A stretch of 64,000 bases of DNA. It comes from Oligella sp050920755. Its GTDB lineage: Bacteria > Pseudomonadota > Gammaproteobacteria > Burkholderiales > Burkholderiaceae_B. How positions within the stretch are numbered: the first letter of the stretch is position 1; every line of letters starts with the position of its first letter. The position numbers were made by a program, and so were the translations under genes. This document shows positions 57,501 to 64,000 of the stretch, piece by piece. The notes under the pieces were generated by a model, which was not told the origin of the DNA, did not search any database, and worked only from the letters and a program-made list of their open reading frames with translations. The stretch is from positions 1-64,000 of the forward strand of contig NZ_CP158480.1 in the NCBI RefSeq assembly GCF_050920755.1, written 5' to 3'.

Positions 57501-58771
57501 TGTGCACCCTCAGCCTTAGTTAAGAGGTATTGGCTGCCCAGCATTGTTGTGTGAAAGCGACTAAGCGTGCTTGCTACTGCAGACGCCGCAGCGCCCTGAA
57601 CAGCATCGCTATCGGTAATAAACTGCCGTACTTCCGTCAGGCCGGTGTCGCCATTAAATTGAGGGATTTTGACATAATCAAAGCGCATACTAAGCGGTCT
57701 GCTTAACTCCTCATGCGTGTGGAACCTGACTTCAATGGCCCGATTTTGTGAGTTATAACGCCATGAAATATCACGATAGGGCGCTGTCTGTTCACTCTGA
57801 TAATGTCTGGCTCGTTCCAATAAATAGGGTGACAGCTGCTCATCAAAGCCTTTGGCGCCGGCTTTATAGTGGTATGTGATTTTAGCGTCCTCAGGCAGCT
57901 TGACAGCGAGTAGACGAGGCGCTTTTTCATCAATGGGTACATCATGTTCGAAATCAATGCGTCCGCCGGGCGTCTTAATATGTGAAATGCGTGCATGCTC
58001 ACCTAAAGTCTCATAATAAAACTCCATGCTTTGATGACTGCGGTTTTGTACCGAGAGAATCGCTTCTTGAGTAGGGCCTGCCTTGGTCTCACGCTCAATA
58101 AAAACTGCCTCGGCGGCGGGCATTTGACTGACGATTAAATTACCTTTGCCATTAAAAACATCAATAGCGCCGGATGGATATTGCCAAAACCACAAATCGC
58201 CACGTAGCGAGGCCAGAAATTGATTTGAAAAGTACTCACTAAGCGGTTTTTTATCTTCAGCGGGCGTTTTAGCCGCTTCATTTAAGCGCTCCATGATTGA
58301 AGCAGAGGTGATTTTAGTTAAACTGCCGAATTCATTATTAGGCGATTTAGCAACATCGTCCTCAAATGGCTCAAATATAATACGCGTGCTGTCATCAAGT
58401 AGAATTTGCGCTCGTTTGCCCTGTAAATAAAGCTTACGACTATAAGAGTGGCGCCATCCCTGACCGATTAAGGAAGGTGTTAATTGGGTGGAATTATAGT
58501 AACGGAAAAACTCCAAACCCGAATAGGCGGCAGCGCCGAAATAGTCCATCTCCTCTTGGAATTTATTGCCATTGGTTAAATTGACCGGATTAGCGGCGGA
58601 TTTATCTTGACCAACATTACTACCGGTACCGTAGCATGGGTTACCGGCGCTTTGAGCGGGGCAAGGACGCTCTGCAGAGGTGCCGTTATCCTGGGCATGG
58701 GCGAGTTGCAGCGGACCGTAAGCGTTGCAGAATGCTATAAAAGCAAAAACAGATGTAATAAGCGGTTTCAT
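54545..58771 (-). CDS. RHS-repeat polymorphic toxin with C-terminal Tle1-type lipase domain
   Basis: This is the largest gene in the window (about 1408 aa). The start is set at ATG 58771 behind GAGAG; a GTG lies 6 nt upstream. It opens with a Sec-type signal (hydrophobic to about 30, ending LAHA-Q), then a DUF6531-like start (NPVNLTNGNKFQEEMDY), YD/RHS repeats and the RHS core PGQYYDAETGLHQNIYRNYDP-type end with DPLGL near residue 1000, the usual autocleavage boundary. The C-terminal roughly 408 residues resemble Tle1/DUF2235 phospholipases: FVFDGTTNT, nucleophile GFSRGA (Ser near 1137), GLFDTV and GVHSDIGG for Asp/His. It probably cleaves lipids of rival cells. No PAAR or VgrG domain and no immunity gene are seen. 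Confidence 0.85.
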   Translation of the reverse strand: MKPLITSVFAFIAFCNAYGPLQLAHAQDNGTSAERPCPAQSAGNPCYGTGSNVGQDKSAANPVNLTNGNKFQEEMDYFGAAAYSGLEFFRYYNSTQLTPSLIGQGWRHSYSRKLYLQGKRAQILLDDSTRIIFEPFEDDVAKSPNNEFGSLTKITSASIMERLNEAAKTPAEDKKPLSEYFSNQFLASLRGDLWFWQYPSGAIDVFNGKGNLIVSQMPAAEAVFIERETKAGPTQEAILSVQNRSHQSMEFYYETLGEHARISHIKTPGGRIDFEHDVPIDEKAPRLLAVKLPEDAKITYHYKAGAKGFDEQLSPYLLERARHYQSEQTAPYRDISWRYNSQNRAIEVRFHTHEELSRPLSMRFDYVKIPQFNGDTGLTEVRQFITDSDAVQGAAASAVASTLSRFHTTMLGSQYLLTKAEGAQCFKCPTPGTDIQYNEAGYITAVNHIKLKRNAEDNHIESIDVAHRGWPGLKIFYDKDGKPYAWSSLYTGKTFYEIDPDTLYPKYKNYANGTHFLMRKDYSKPRNSIAINYGRLLGAKYYDINMPSEFIKKANTSRFMLQGENDKKLITIKKFSQNIDYSTRRRWSSRAENQMKDLFNVHTQNRIVEHYLPENGTLYYHYDLDRELNGIYWQAADADTQEEPKLLYQRLSKYERKYGNQLKSQARKNPSFIKNSVRLELLKEGEQSPYWREIRYYRDNGLLAAEHHLSDDLNINKYTQFEFNGFGQLMRSDTQQENSQRHETKTNFYAWQPGGASYARQQIHTITEGDNKEKRKALIIKNVKRDRAGFIQKMDGLSLIYDERNLLKEVRKGEEILATYAYDGLKQRISKTTSQGETQYYYLNQQLVAEAFVPATRTDTNYGNNWNEKTYISRRYVYDGYLPVALIDYTANEKGQLYFIHSDGSGQPFLVTDENQKAVWLADNEAFGKSQPIIEAIEFNLRLPGQYYDAETGLHQNIYRNYDPEVGHYLEPDPIGPVAGNDVFGYAYQNPRQFIDPLGLLMFVFDGTTNTPSSQTNAYKLGQLYDDGPMHYIEGLGTKESNNKVTQHMRTFEAEMAKTHTANLHPIYQREAALKLLEWKVPRSIANTTRDTLFGSMAPYVLNMQWMLLIDEITKNAKKGPLMDNYINIDLSGFSRGAALASIFANKIAEYTNDDYFNYTAKWLPAGQQQVQACLNLRFVGLFDTVHQFGALGFSNSNFNYSVSPAWATYAHAVALNEHRFLFPLTSFFENKPDNVIEQGFLGVHSDIGGAIFESDINATGNPKKDTYGDLSKIPLNWMYDQAKENDVLLKDLNSLTQWQLDTIKNPLIHITDSFEYSLTQRRWRIFDREVHSDTGGFIRHQRSAEHIGGRVRVEHNKSLEFLIDPENEYTVMTNGAPRIIARVKAGEYLTFLKDTIKWESSLKVLEP

Positions 58772-58890
58772 AGTCACTCTCTAAAATAGATTAAGGGAAT
58801 AACTAATTGTGATAGAAATTTACACTAATATGTGCATAGTAGGATAAATTTGTCCTGTAGTATTTTTGATCTTTTAAAGAGGAGAAGTAG

Positions 58891-59265
58891 ATGTTGATTA
58901 CTTTTAAATCTAAAAATAGCGGTGAAGTGATGATGTTGGATAAGCATGCTCTTGCCGTTTTAAAGGCGGCCGGTCGTGATTATGGTGAAAGTATGCCGGA
59001 GCAGGGTGTTTTTACCGCAGCGCAGTTAGACGAGGCGATTAATAAGTTGCGTCAAGCCATTGAGGAAGACAGTCATAAGGACTTGCACAGCTACGCCGTA
59101 CATGATAAGGAAGTGGAGCAGCGTGATAAAGAAAATCTTGAGGAAAAGAACCCATTAATCGAGGGGGTTAATCTCAGTCAGCGTGCCTATCCGCTTTTGA
59201 AAATGTTTGAAAGTGGCCGGCAGCATGGTGACGATGTGGTGTGGAGTGGCGGCAGTGCTTGGTAG
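58891..59265 (+). CDS. DUF1840 family protein
   Basis: The 124-aa protein opens with MLITFKSKNSGEVMML, the conserved start of the DUF1840 family, followed by an acidic, coiled-coil-prone middle (LDEAINKLRQAIEED). No known catalytic motif, signal or membrane segment is seen. The family is common in betaproteobacteria and its function is unknown. An AGAGGAGAAG ribosome-binding site precedes the ATG. It is divergent from the RHS gene, and a terminator follows. Confidence 0.85.
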   Translation: MLITFKSKNSGEVMMLDKHALAVLKAAGRDYGESMPEQGVFTAAQLDEAINKLRQAIEEDSHKDLHSYAVHDKEVEQRDKENLEEKNPLIEGVNLSQRAYPLLKMFESGRQHGDDVVWSGGSAW

Positions 59266-59283
59266 CTTGTCATTGTAAAAATA

Positions 59284-59318
59284 AAAGCCGCCTTGCAGAT
59301 TTCTGCTGAGGCGGCTTT
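59284..59318. terminator. Bidirectional terminator, DUF1840/leuA
   Basis: AAAGCCGCCT (59284-59293) pairs perfectly with AGGCGGCTTT (59309-59318), with an inner TGCAGA/TCTGC pairing. It separates convergent genes. Confidence 0.88.
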
Positions 59319-59349
59319 AAGCACCTAATTGCTAAATAGCGGATGTTAT

Positions 59350-61059
59350 TTAGGCAGTGGCTGTCTCAGCTTGTGCTTCAGTGTCTGCTTCAGCCATTTG
59401 TAAGTGACGATTAATCGCACTCACAACCGCTAGGAAGGATGAAGTCACAATATCTTTATGTAGCGCCACGCCATAGCCGGATTGTGAATCGCCTAGGCGT
59501 AACTCAACGTAGCTCGCCGCTTTGGTATTTTCACCACTACCGATAGCATGCTCAGAATAATCCATAAACTCAATCGGCATATTTAAGGCATTAATAAAGG
59601 CGGAAATAGCACCGTTACCCTTGCCGTTCAGCGTTTTTTCCTCATCGTTATACTTCATACGTACCACCACGGAGAAGCGCTCGCTTTCCTTGCCGTCAGG
59701 ATGGCTGGTAATCTGATGATCAAGTAGGGTCCAAGGGGTTTTTTGAGTTAAGTATTCATCTTCGAAAATCTGATAAACCATTTTGGCATCTACCTCTTTA
59801 CCGGTTTCATCCGTCACGCGTTTAATGGCGCGGCTGAATTCGATTTGTAAGCGACGCGGTAAGCTTAAACCATGCTCTTCTTCCAGTAGGTAGGCCACAC
59901 CGCCTTTACCGGATTGGCTGTTAACGCGGATAACGGCGTCATAGCTACGACCCAAGTCAGCAGGGTCAATCGGTAAATAAGGCACTTCCCAAGGCTCGTC
60001 AGCTTTTTGTACGGCAAAACCCTTTTTAATAGCATCTTGGTGCGAACCTGAGAAAGCAGTAAACACTAGGTCGCCGGCCCAAGGATGGCGTGGATGCACC
60101 GGTAATTGGTTGCAGTATTCAGCCGTGCGACGAACCGCATCAATATCAGAAAAGTCTAAGCCTGGATGAATACCTTGGGTGTAAAGGTTAATGGCTAGGG
60201 TCACTAAGCAGACATTACCGGTACGCTCACCATTGCCAAATAAGCAGCCCTCAACGCGATCGGCCCCGGCCATCTGGGCCAATTCAGCAGCAGCCACGGC
60301 GGTACCGCGGTCATTGTGCGGGTGTACACTGACAATGCACGCTTCGCGGTTGTGAATATTATTGCAGAAATACTCAATTTGGTCGGCATAAAGATTAGGC
60401 GTGGTCGCTTCAATGGTCGCCGGTAGGTTAAAGACGATTTTTTTGTCGACAGTGGCGCCGTAAGTCTCGGCCACCGCATTACATACCTCAATCGCTAATT
60501 CCGGTTCAGTCGTAGAGAAGACCTCCGGTGAATATTCATAGCGCCAATTCACTTCAGGATATTTAGCCTGCTCAGCCATCACCATTTTGGTGCCGGCTAC
60601 CGCAAAGTCACGAACTTCCTCTTTGCTCATATTGAAAACAATCTTGCGGAAAGCGGGGGCGCAGGCATTATACATATGAATCATGGCATTTTTAGCGCCG
60701 GCACAAGATTCAGCCGTGCGTGCAATCAAATCCTGACGCGCCTGCGTTAAGACGATAATCGTCACGTCATCAGGGATAAGATCGTTTTCAACTAAATGGC
60801 GCACAAAGTCAAAATCAGTCTGGGAAGCAGAAGGGAAGCCGACTTCAATTTCCTTAAAACCGATTTTAACTAAGTGCTTAAAGAAGCGTAGCTTACGCTC
60901 AATGCTCATTGGTTCAATCAGTGCTTGGTTACCGTCACGCAAATCGGTGCTCATCCAAATGGGTGGTTTGGTAATTTGCTTAGAAGGCCAAGTACGTTCG
61001 GAAAAATCACGATTAAAGGGTTTAAAAGGGATATATTTAGTCGCTGGATTCGATAACAT
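59350..61059 (-). CDS. leuA: 2-isopropylmalate synthase (long type)
   Basis: LeuA condenses acetyl-CoA with 2-ketoisovalerate at the first step of leucine synthesis. The 569-aa protein is the long (type 2) form, starting MLSNPATKYIPFKPF. The catalytic TIM barrel has STDLRDGNQALIEPM, the metal site VSVHPHNDRGTAVAAAELA and GCLFGNGERTGNVCLVT. The C-terminal LeuA regulatory domain (about 420-555, NGKGNGAISAF) binds leucine for feedback inhibition. It is preceded by a leucine-rich leader peptide and a terminator. Confidence 0.95.
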   Translation of the reverse strand: MLSNPATKYIPFKPFNRDFSERTWPSKQITKPPIWMSTDLRDGNQALIEPMSIERKLRFFKHLVKIGFKEIEVGFPSASQTDFDFVRHLVENDLIPDDVTIIVLTQARQDLIARTAESCAGAKNAMIHMYNACAPAFRKIVFNMSKEEVRDFAVAGTKMVMAEQAKYPEVNWRYEYSPEVFSTTEPELAIEVCNAVAETYGATVDKKIVFNLPATIEATTPNLYADQIEYFCNNIHNREACIVSVHPHNDRGTAVAAAELAQMAGADRVEGCLFGNGERTGNVCLVTLAINLYTQGIHPGLDFSDIDAVRRTAEYCNQLPVHPRHPWAGDLVFTAFSGSHQDAIKKGFAVQKADEPWEVPYLPIDPADLGRSYDAVIRVNSQSGKGGVAYLLEEEHGLSLPRRLQIEFSRAIKRVTDETGKEVDAKMVYQIFEDEYLTQKTPWTLLDHQITSHPDGKESERFSVVVRMKYNDEEKTLNGKGNGAISAFINALNMPIEFMDYSEHAIGSGENTKAASYVELRLGDSQSGYGVALHKDIVTSSFLAVVSAINRHLQMAEADTEAQAETATA

Positions 61060-61140
61060 GGTGACACCTATTTTCTTCTACTCAAGAGGGCTTACGGCCT
61101 TAATCATCTGATGATCGTCTTAAGGTAGAACTACTATATC

Positions 61141-61198
61141 AAAAAAACAAAAAATCGGAAAAAGAGCACTCCACTCAATGGAGTCATTTGGGTGGCTC
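61141..61198 (-). terminator. Attenuator terminator upstream of leuA
   Basis: On the minus strand the stem ACTCCA/TGGAGT (61179-61184 with 61168-61173) is extended by GAGC/GCTC (61195-61198 with 61164-61167) across a one-sided bulge. It is followed by a long T-rich run (61141-61163). The alternative pairing GGTGG (61219-61223) with CCACC (61191-61195) would break the lower stem. Confidence 0.72.
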
Positions 61199-61229
61199 AA
61201 AGCGTCGGCTGCATAGCACCACCTAGGCT

Positions 61230-61418
61230 CTAGGCTAGGCAACCGATCAATAAGAGGAGTAAACCGAGGAGTGCAGCAGTTTGCAATGATGATAAAGAAG
61301 AAGTGGATTGAAGTGCGCGAGAAGACGCAGAAGCAGGAAACGCCGACTCAGTCGAGGCCTTTGTGCCATCAACTAAGCTTGCAAAACGCACAGCGAAAGT
61401 TTCCTTTAGAATATTCAT
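61230..61418 (-). CDS. Candidate leucine leader peptide (leuL)
   Basis: This frame encodes about 62 aa from ATG 61418 (longer with an in-frame ATG at 61436); an AGAAG lies 8 nt upstream of the shorter start. The last 14 residues are LLGLLLLLIGCLA-like, with eight leucines encoded by CTC, TTA, TTG and CTA. It stops just before paired hairpins and the leuA terminator. This is the layout of a ribosome-stalling leader, though it is longer than enteric leader peptides. A small C-terminal membrane anchor is the alternative reading. Confidence 0.55.
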   Translation of the reverse strand: MNILKETFAVRFASLVDGTKASTESAFPASASSRALQSTSSLSSLQTAALLGLLLLLIGCLA

Positions 61419-61451
61419 AAGTATTACTTCTATCATGCCTAGATGAATTTA

Positions 61452-62225
61452 TCAAGCTTTAGGCGCATCATTGACAATAATTATGTCTTTTTCTGCCGGA
61501 ACTGTGGCATTTTTACTGTGTTTGCTGCTATCCAAGCGTGGCTCATCAGCCACTATCGGTTCCTCGACGATCTCTGTTACCACCGGCGTCGCAACAGCTA
61601 CCTCAATCGGTGTAATTCGCTCATCAGGGACGACTCGCTCAACAGGTTTAACCTGCTGTAAGGTAGGGCGCTCAGCGCTTGTTGTGGCGGTGCCGTAAAG
61701 CCCCTGATTGAGTAGTTGCTCTTGCTCTCTGGCATCCTCGATATACTTAAAGCGGCCCTGTCTAAGCTCCCGACTCAGTTGCTTAATATGCTCAATTTTA
61801 AGTGGTTCACGTCGATCGGCCCAAACCCAAGCTAACACCTCCAAACTCATGGGTGACAGGCGGCTTAATAAATTACGCGCGGCCGGCATCGGCACATGAC
61901 TTTGTGCATGGCTATCGAGCTGTTGCTTAATAAAACTGTTGATAAAAGACAACACCAACAGTGTCAAGATAATAACTACCGCCCACCAGAAGTAGACGTC
62001 GTACTTTTCTAAGTACTCAACCATCACCTCGACCGCAGTACCATTTAAAAAGTCATAGCTTAAGTTACGACCGAAGCTTAAAATCTTTTGCGCAGCCCAA
62101 TATAAGACGGCTAAGACAAGTACGGTAACGGCGATTAAGATAAATAAGCGTCCCTTAATCAAGTTTAAAAGGGTGCTGTCAATGAGTTTAATATCGCTTT
62201 TGTAGTCAGCTCGTTTAGTCATCAT
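61452..62225 (-). CDS. Unknown membrane protein with two TM segments
   Basis: This 257-aa protein is not recognised. It has a charged N-terminus, TM helices at about 27-50 and 80-102, a helical soluble region (about 115-170, with SPMSLEVLAWVWADRREP) and a low-complexity Val/Pro/Glu tail (about 195-257). No catalytic motif is seen. It sits 79 nt downstream of another unknown gene and follows prfC; these may be one transcription unit. An inner-membrane envelope role is possible but unproven. Confidence 0.65.
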   Translation of the reverse strand: MMTKRADYKSDIKLIDSTLLNLIKGRLFILIAVTVLVLAVLYWAAQKILSFGRNLSYDFLNGTAVEVMVEYLEKYDVYFWWAVVIILTLLVLSFINSFIKQQLDSHAQSHVPMPAARNLLSRLSPMSLEVLAWVWADRREPLKIEHIKQLSRELRQGRFKYIEDAREQEQLLNQGLYGTATTSAERPTLQQVKPVERVVPDERITPIEVAVATPVVTEIVEEPIVADEPRLDSSKHSKNATVPAEKDIIIVNDAPKA

Positions 62226-62304
62226 AGCAGGGTCTCAATTACTCTATTAAGTGGATAAAAAACTCATTTTAACGATTTTTGTTAGAGCAAACTACCGCAT
62301 GGAC

Positions 62305-62871
62305 TTAACGAGCCGGGCAATCCGGCACCTTACCCCAAGCGTTGTTGCCGCCACAATACTGGTTGCGGACACGACTGATACAACCCGGACGCTCATTAAA
62401 GCCCATGGTGCGGCATTGGGCCATGGCTTGATTAAAAGCTCCTACCCAAGCTTGATTGTCGCCGGCGTTGCCCTGTGTGGTCTCTTGTCGACGAATCGGT
62501 TGGAAGGTTTGATTGCTACTGGTACTACCTTGGGTAATGACGCCACTTAAACGCTGATTTTCCTCAGCATACATGGCACTTTTTTCCTCATTTTTAAGCG
62601 TGACGTCCAGGCTCTCTTTTTTTACCTTCCAATCCACATTCGGCTTGTCGCTAGCTAAACCCTGTGTGCCGTCAAGTAAGGGTTGCATGGGTTGTGGCGT
62701 GATTAAATGACCCAGGGCGTCATATTCAGCCGGAGGATCCAGCTCGGTGACATTAGGAATATTGGCCTGTACGGGGACACGCTCAATTAAATAGTCGCCG
62801 GCCTGCAAACCGAGGGCGGTAGCAATACCGGCAAACACAATCACTGTAAAAATTAATAAACGCCAAGACAT
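62305..62871 (-). CDS. Unknown exported or membrane-anchored protein
   Basis: This 188-aa protein has an N-terminal hydrophobic segment (about 3-23) that is either a signal anchor or an uncleaved signal peptide, followed by a polar middle and a Cys-containing C-terminus (AQCRTMGFNERPGCISRVRNQYCGG with a final DCPAR). The four cysteines suggest disulfides in the periplasm, which fits DsbA in the same window. The family is not recognised. It lies 30 nt after prfC. Confidence 0.65.
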   Translation of the reverse strand: MSWRLLIFTVIVFAGIATALGLQAGDYLIERVPVQANIPNVTELDPPAEYDALGHLITPQPMQPLLDGTQGLASDKPNVDWKVKKESLDVTLKNEEKSAMYAEENQRLSGVITQGSTSSNQTFQPIRRQETTQGNAGDNQAWVGAFNQAMAQCRTMGFNERPGCISRVRNQYCGGNNAWGKVPDCPAR

Positions 62872-62901
62872 AATAATAAGAGGGTGCTCCCCTAGGGTTA
62901 A

Positions 62902-64000
62902 TTAGTGACTTTCAGCAAAAATCTGACCGCCTTGCTCACGCATCACATGGAATTGTATATCGGGATGCAGTTCCTGCGCTACCCTTAGCTGAGCCGGTGA
63001 GCTGACCAAGAAGGCCGGCGCATCGACCACATCGTAGGCGATATTGGAAATATTTGCATCCAAAAACTTCCGTAAGGCTTGAGGATTGGAACTGGTGACC
63101 CAGCGAGCCATATTGTAACGAGAAGGTCCTAAAATCGCCTCCACACCGTATTCAGTTTTAAGGCGATGTGCCACCACCTCAAACTGTAATTGACCAACCG
63201 CCCCCAGTAATAAGGCACCGCCGGCAATTTGCGGTTTAAATACCTGAATTGCTCCCTCCTCACCTAACTGCGTCAAGCCGGTGCGCAGTTGCTTACTACG
63301 GAGTGGATCTTTGACCTCAACCGTTTGAAATAGTTCGGGAGCAAAAAAAGGTAATCCGGTAAAGTGTAGCTTTTCTCCTTCGGTTAGTACATCCCCAAGA
63401 TGTAAAACCCCATGGTTAGGAATACCGATCACATCGCCGGCATAGGCTTCATCGACCAGATCACGACGTTGCGATAAAAATGATACTGGGTTATTCGGGC
63501 GAATATCTTTGCCGGTGCGCGCCACTCTCAAACGCATACCGCGTTCGAACTTGCCTGAGCTCACTCGCACAAAAGCCACGCGGTCACGGTGTGCCGGGTC
63601 CATATTGGCCTGTACCTTAAAGACCACGCCGGTGAATTTTGATTCTGAGGGCTCAACCGTGCGTTCTAAAGCCTCACGGGAGCCCGGGGGCGGCGCAAAC
63701 TCCACTAAAGCGTCCAACAGTTCCTGCACGCCGAAGTTATACACTGCGGAGCCGAAAAACACCGGTGTTTGTTTAGCGTTTAAAAAAGCCGCTTTATCAA
63801 AGTCGGGCGTAGCCAATTGAATTAATTCAATTTCCTCGCGCGCTTTGGCTATCGTATCGGCACAGCGCTCTGTTAAAAGCGGATTGCCCAGATCGGAAAT
63901 AAACTCATCGTCGGCACTACCGCTTTTTGAAGGATTGGCGCGGTTAAACATGCGCACATGATCTTTATTTAAGTCATAAATACCGCTGAATTGGCGACCC
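62902..64000 (-). CDS. prfC: Peptide chain release factor 3, 3' part
   Basis: RF3 is a GTPase that recycles RF1/RF2 after termination. The coding sequence runs off the right edge of the window; residues read GRQFSGIYDLNKDHVRMFNRA at the boundary and continue through domains II-III (TGVVFKVQANMDPAHRDRVAF, GALLLGAVGQLQFEVV, and an ending HVMREQGGQIFAESH). The internal ATG at 63957 is not the real start. The N-terminal GTP-binding domain lies outside the window. Confidence 0.95.
   Translation of the reverse strand, partial: GRQFSGIYDLNKDHVRMFNRANPSKSGSADDEFISDLGNPLLTERCADTIAKAREEIELIQLATPDFDKAAFLNAKQTPVFFGSAVYNFGVQELLDALVEFAPPPGSREALERTVEPSESKFTGVVFKVQANMDPAHRDRVAFVRVSSGKFERGMRLRVARTGKDIRPNNPVSFLSQRRDLVDEAYAGDVIGIPNHGVLHLGDVLTEGEKLHFTGLPFFAPELFQTVEVKDPLRSKQLRTGLTQLGEEGAIQVFKPQIAGGALLLGAVGQLQFEVVAHRLKTEYGVEAILGPSRYNMARWVTSSNPQALRKFLDANISNIAYDVVDAPAFLVSSPAQLRVAQELHPDIQFHVMREQGGQIFAESH

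Overview
The window looks like the replication-origin end of a moderately AT-rich betaproteobacterial chromosome, most likely Burkholderiales/Alcaligenaceae (Oligella-like organisms would fit; the genus is a guess). The grounds are the order ori-dnaA-dnaN-gyrB without recF, the argS-SPOR-dsbA block, a DUF1840 gene, a MaoC-phosphotransacetylase fusion next to ackA, and a LiuR-controlled liu cluster. No tRNA, rRNA, CRISPR array, insertion sequence or prophage was found by eye.

Region by region: 1-5.6 kb holds the origin and dnaA-dnaN-gyrB. 5.7-11.5 kb has periplasmic gamma-glutamyltranspeptidase, a phosphoesterase, a CopZ-like metallochaperone, a pseudouridine synthase and a divergent SF1 helicase. 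11.5-17.2 kb has ferredoxin-NADP reductase and a branched-chain amino acid-type ABC importer in which both permeases and one ATPase form one polypeptide. 17.2-21.8 kb has NrtR divergent from nadA over a palindromic operator, then Tat-exported PhoX behind a Pho box. 21.9-26 kb has SstT and a Fur-boxed TonB-dependent receptor. 26-29.5 kb has acetolactate synthase (9-G Shine-Dalgarno), panB and a SET-domain methyltransferase. 29.6-37.3 kb has proXWV and metNI/metQ; the met genes are split by a two-gene AT-rich cassette encoding a Tlde1-like cell-wall toxin and a membrane protein. 37.5-41 kb has phosphotransacetylase, acetate kinase and a hydrolase. 41-48.9 kb has the leucine/isovalerate catabolic genes under LiuR and an MBL-fold hydrolase. 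48.9-54.4 kb has a LysE exporter, metC, dsbA, a SPOR protein and argS. 54.5-58.8 kb is one large RHS toxin with a Sec signal and a C-terminal Tle1-type lipase. 58.9-64 kb has DUF1840, leuA with a probable leucine attenuator, two unknown membrane or envelope proteins, and the 3' part of prfC.

Several genes meet in branched-chain metabolism: ilvB, panB and leuA make or use 2-ketoisovalerate, the liu genes degrade leucine, and the liv importer brings in the amino acids or related substrates. Control sites legible in the sequence are DnaA boxes, a putative NrtR operator, a Pho box, a Fur box, a LiuR operator, a leu leader peptide with terminator, an argS leader hairpin, and about a dozen hairpin terminators.

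The least ordinary items are the two antibacterial-type toxin loci. One is a Tlde1-like peptidoglycan enzyme with a translationally coupled 4-TM candidate immunity protein, inserted in a met operon. The other is an RHS-Tle1 protein with a Sec signal and no visible immunity gene. The leuA attenuator candidate, the poly-G ribosome-binding site and the LivH-LivM-LivG fusion follow. All family assignments come from reading motifs; no database search was run.
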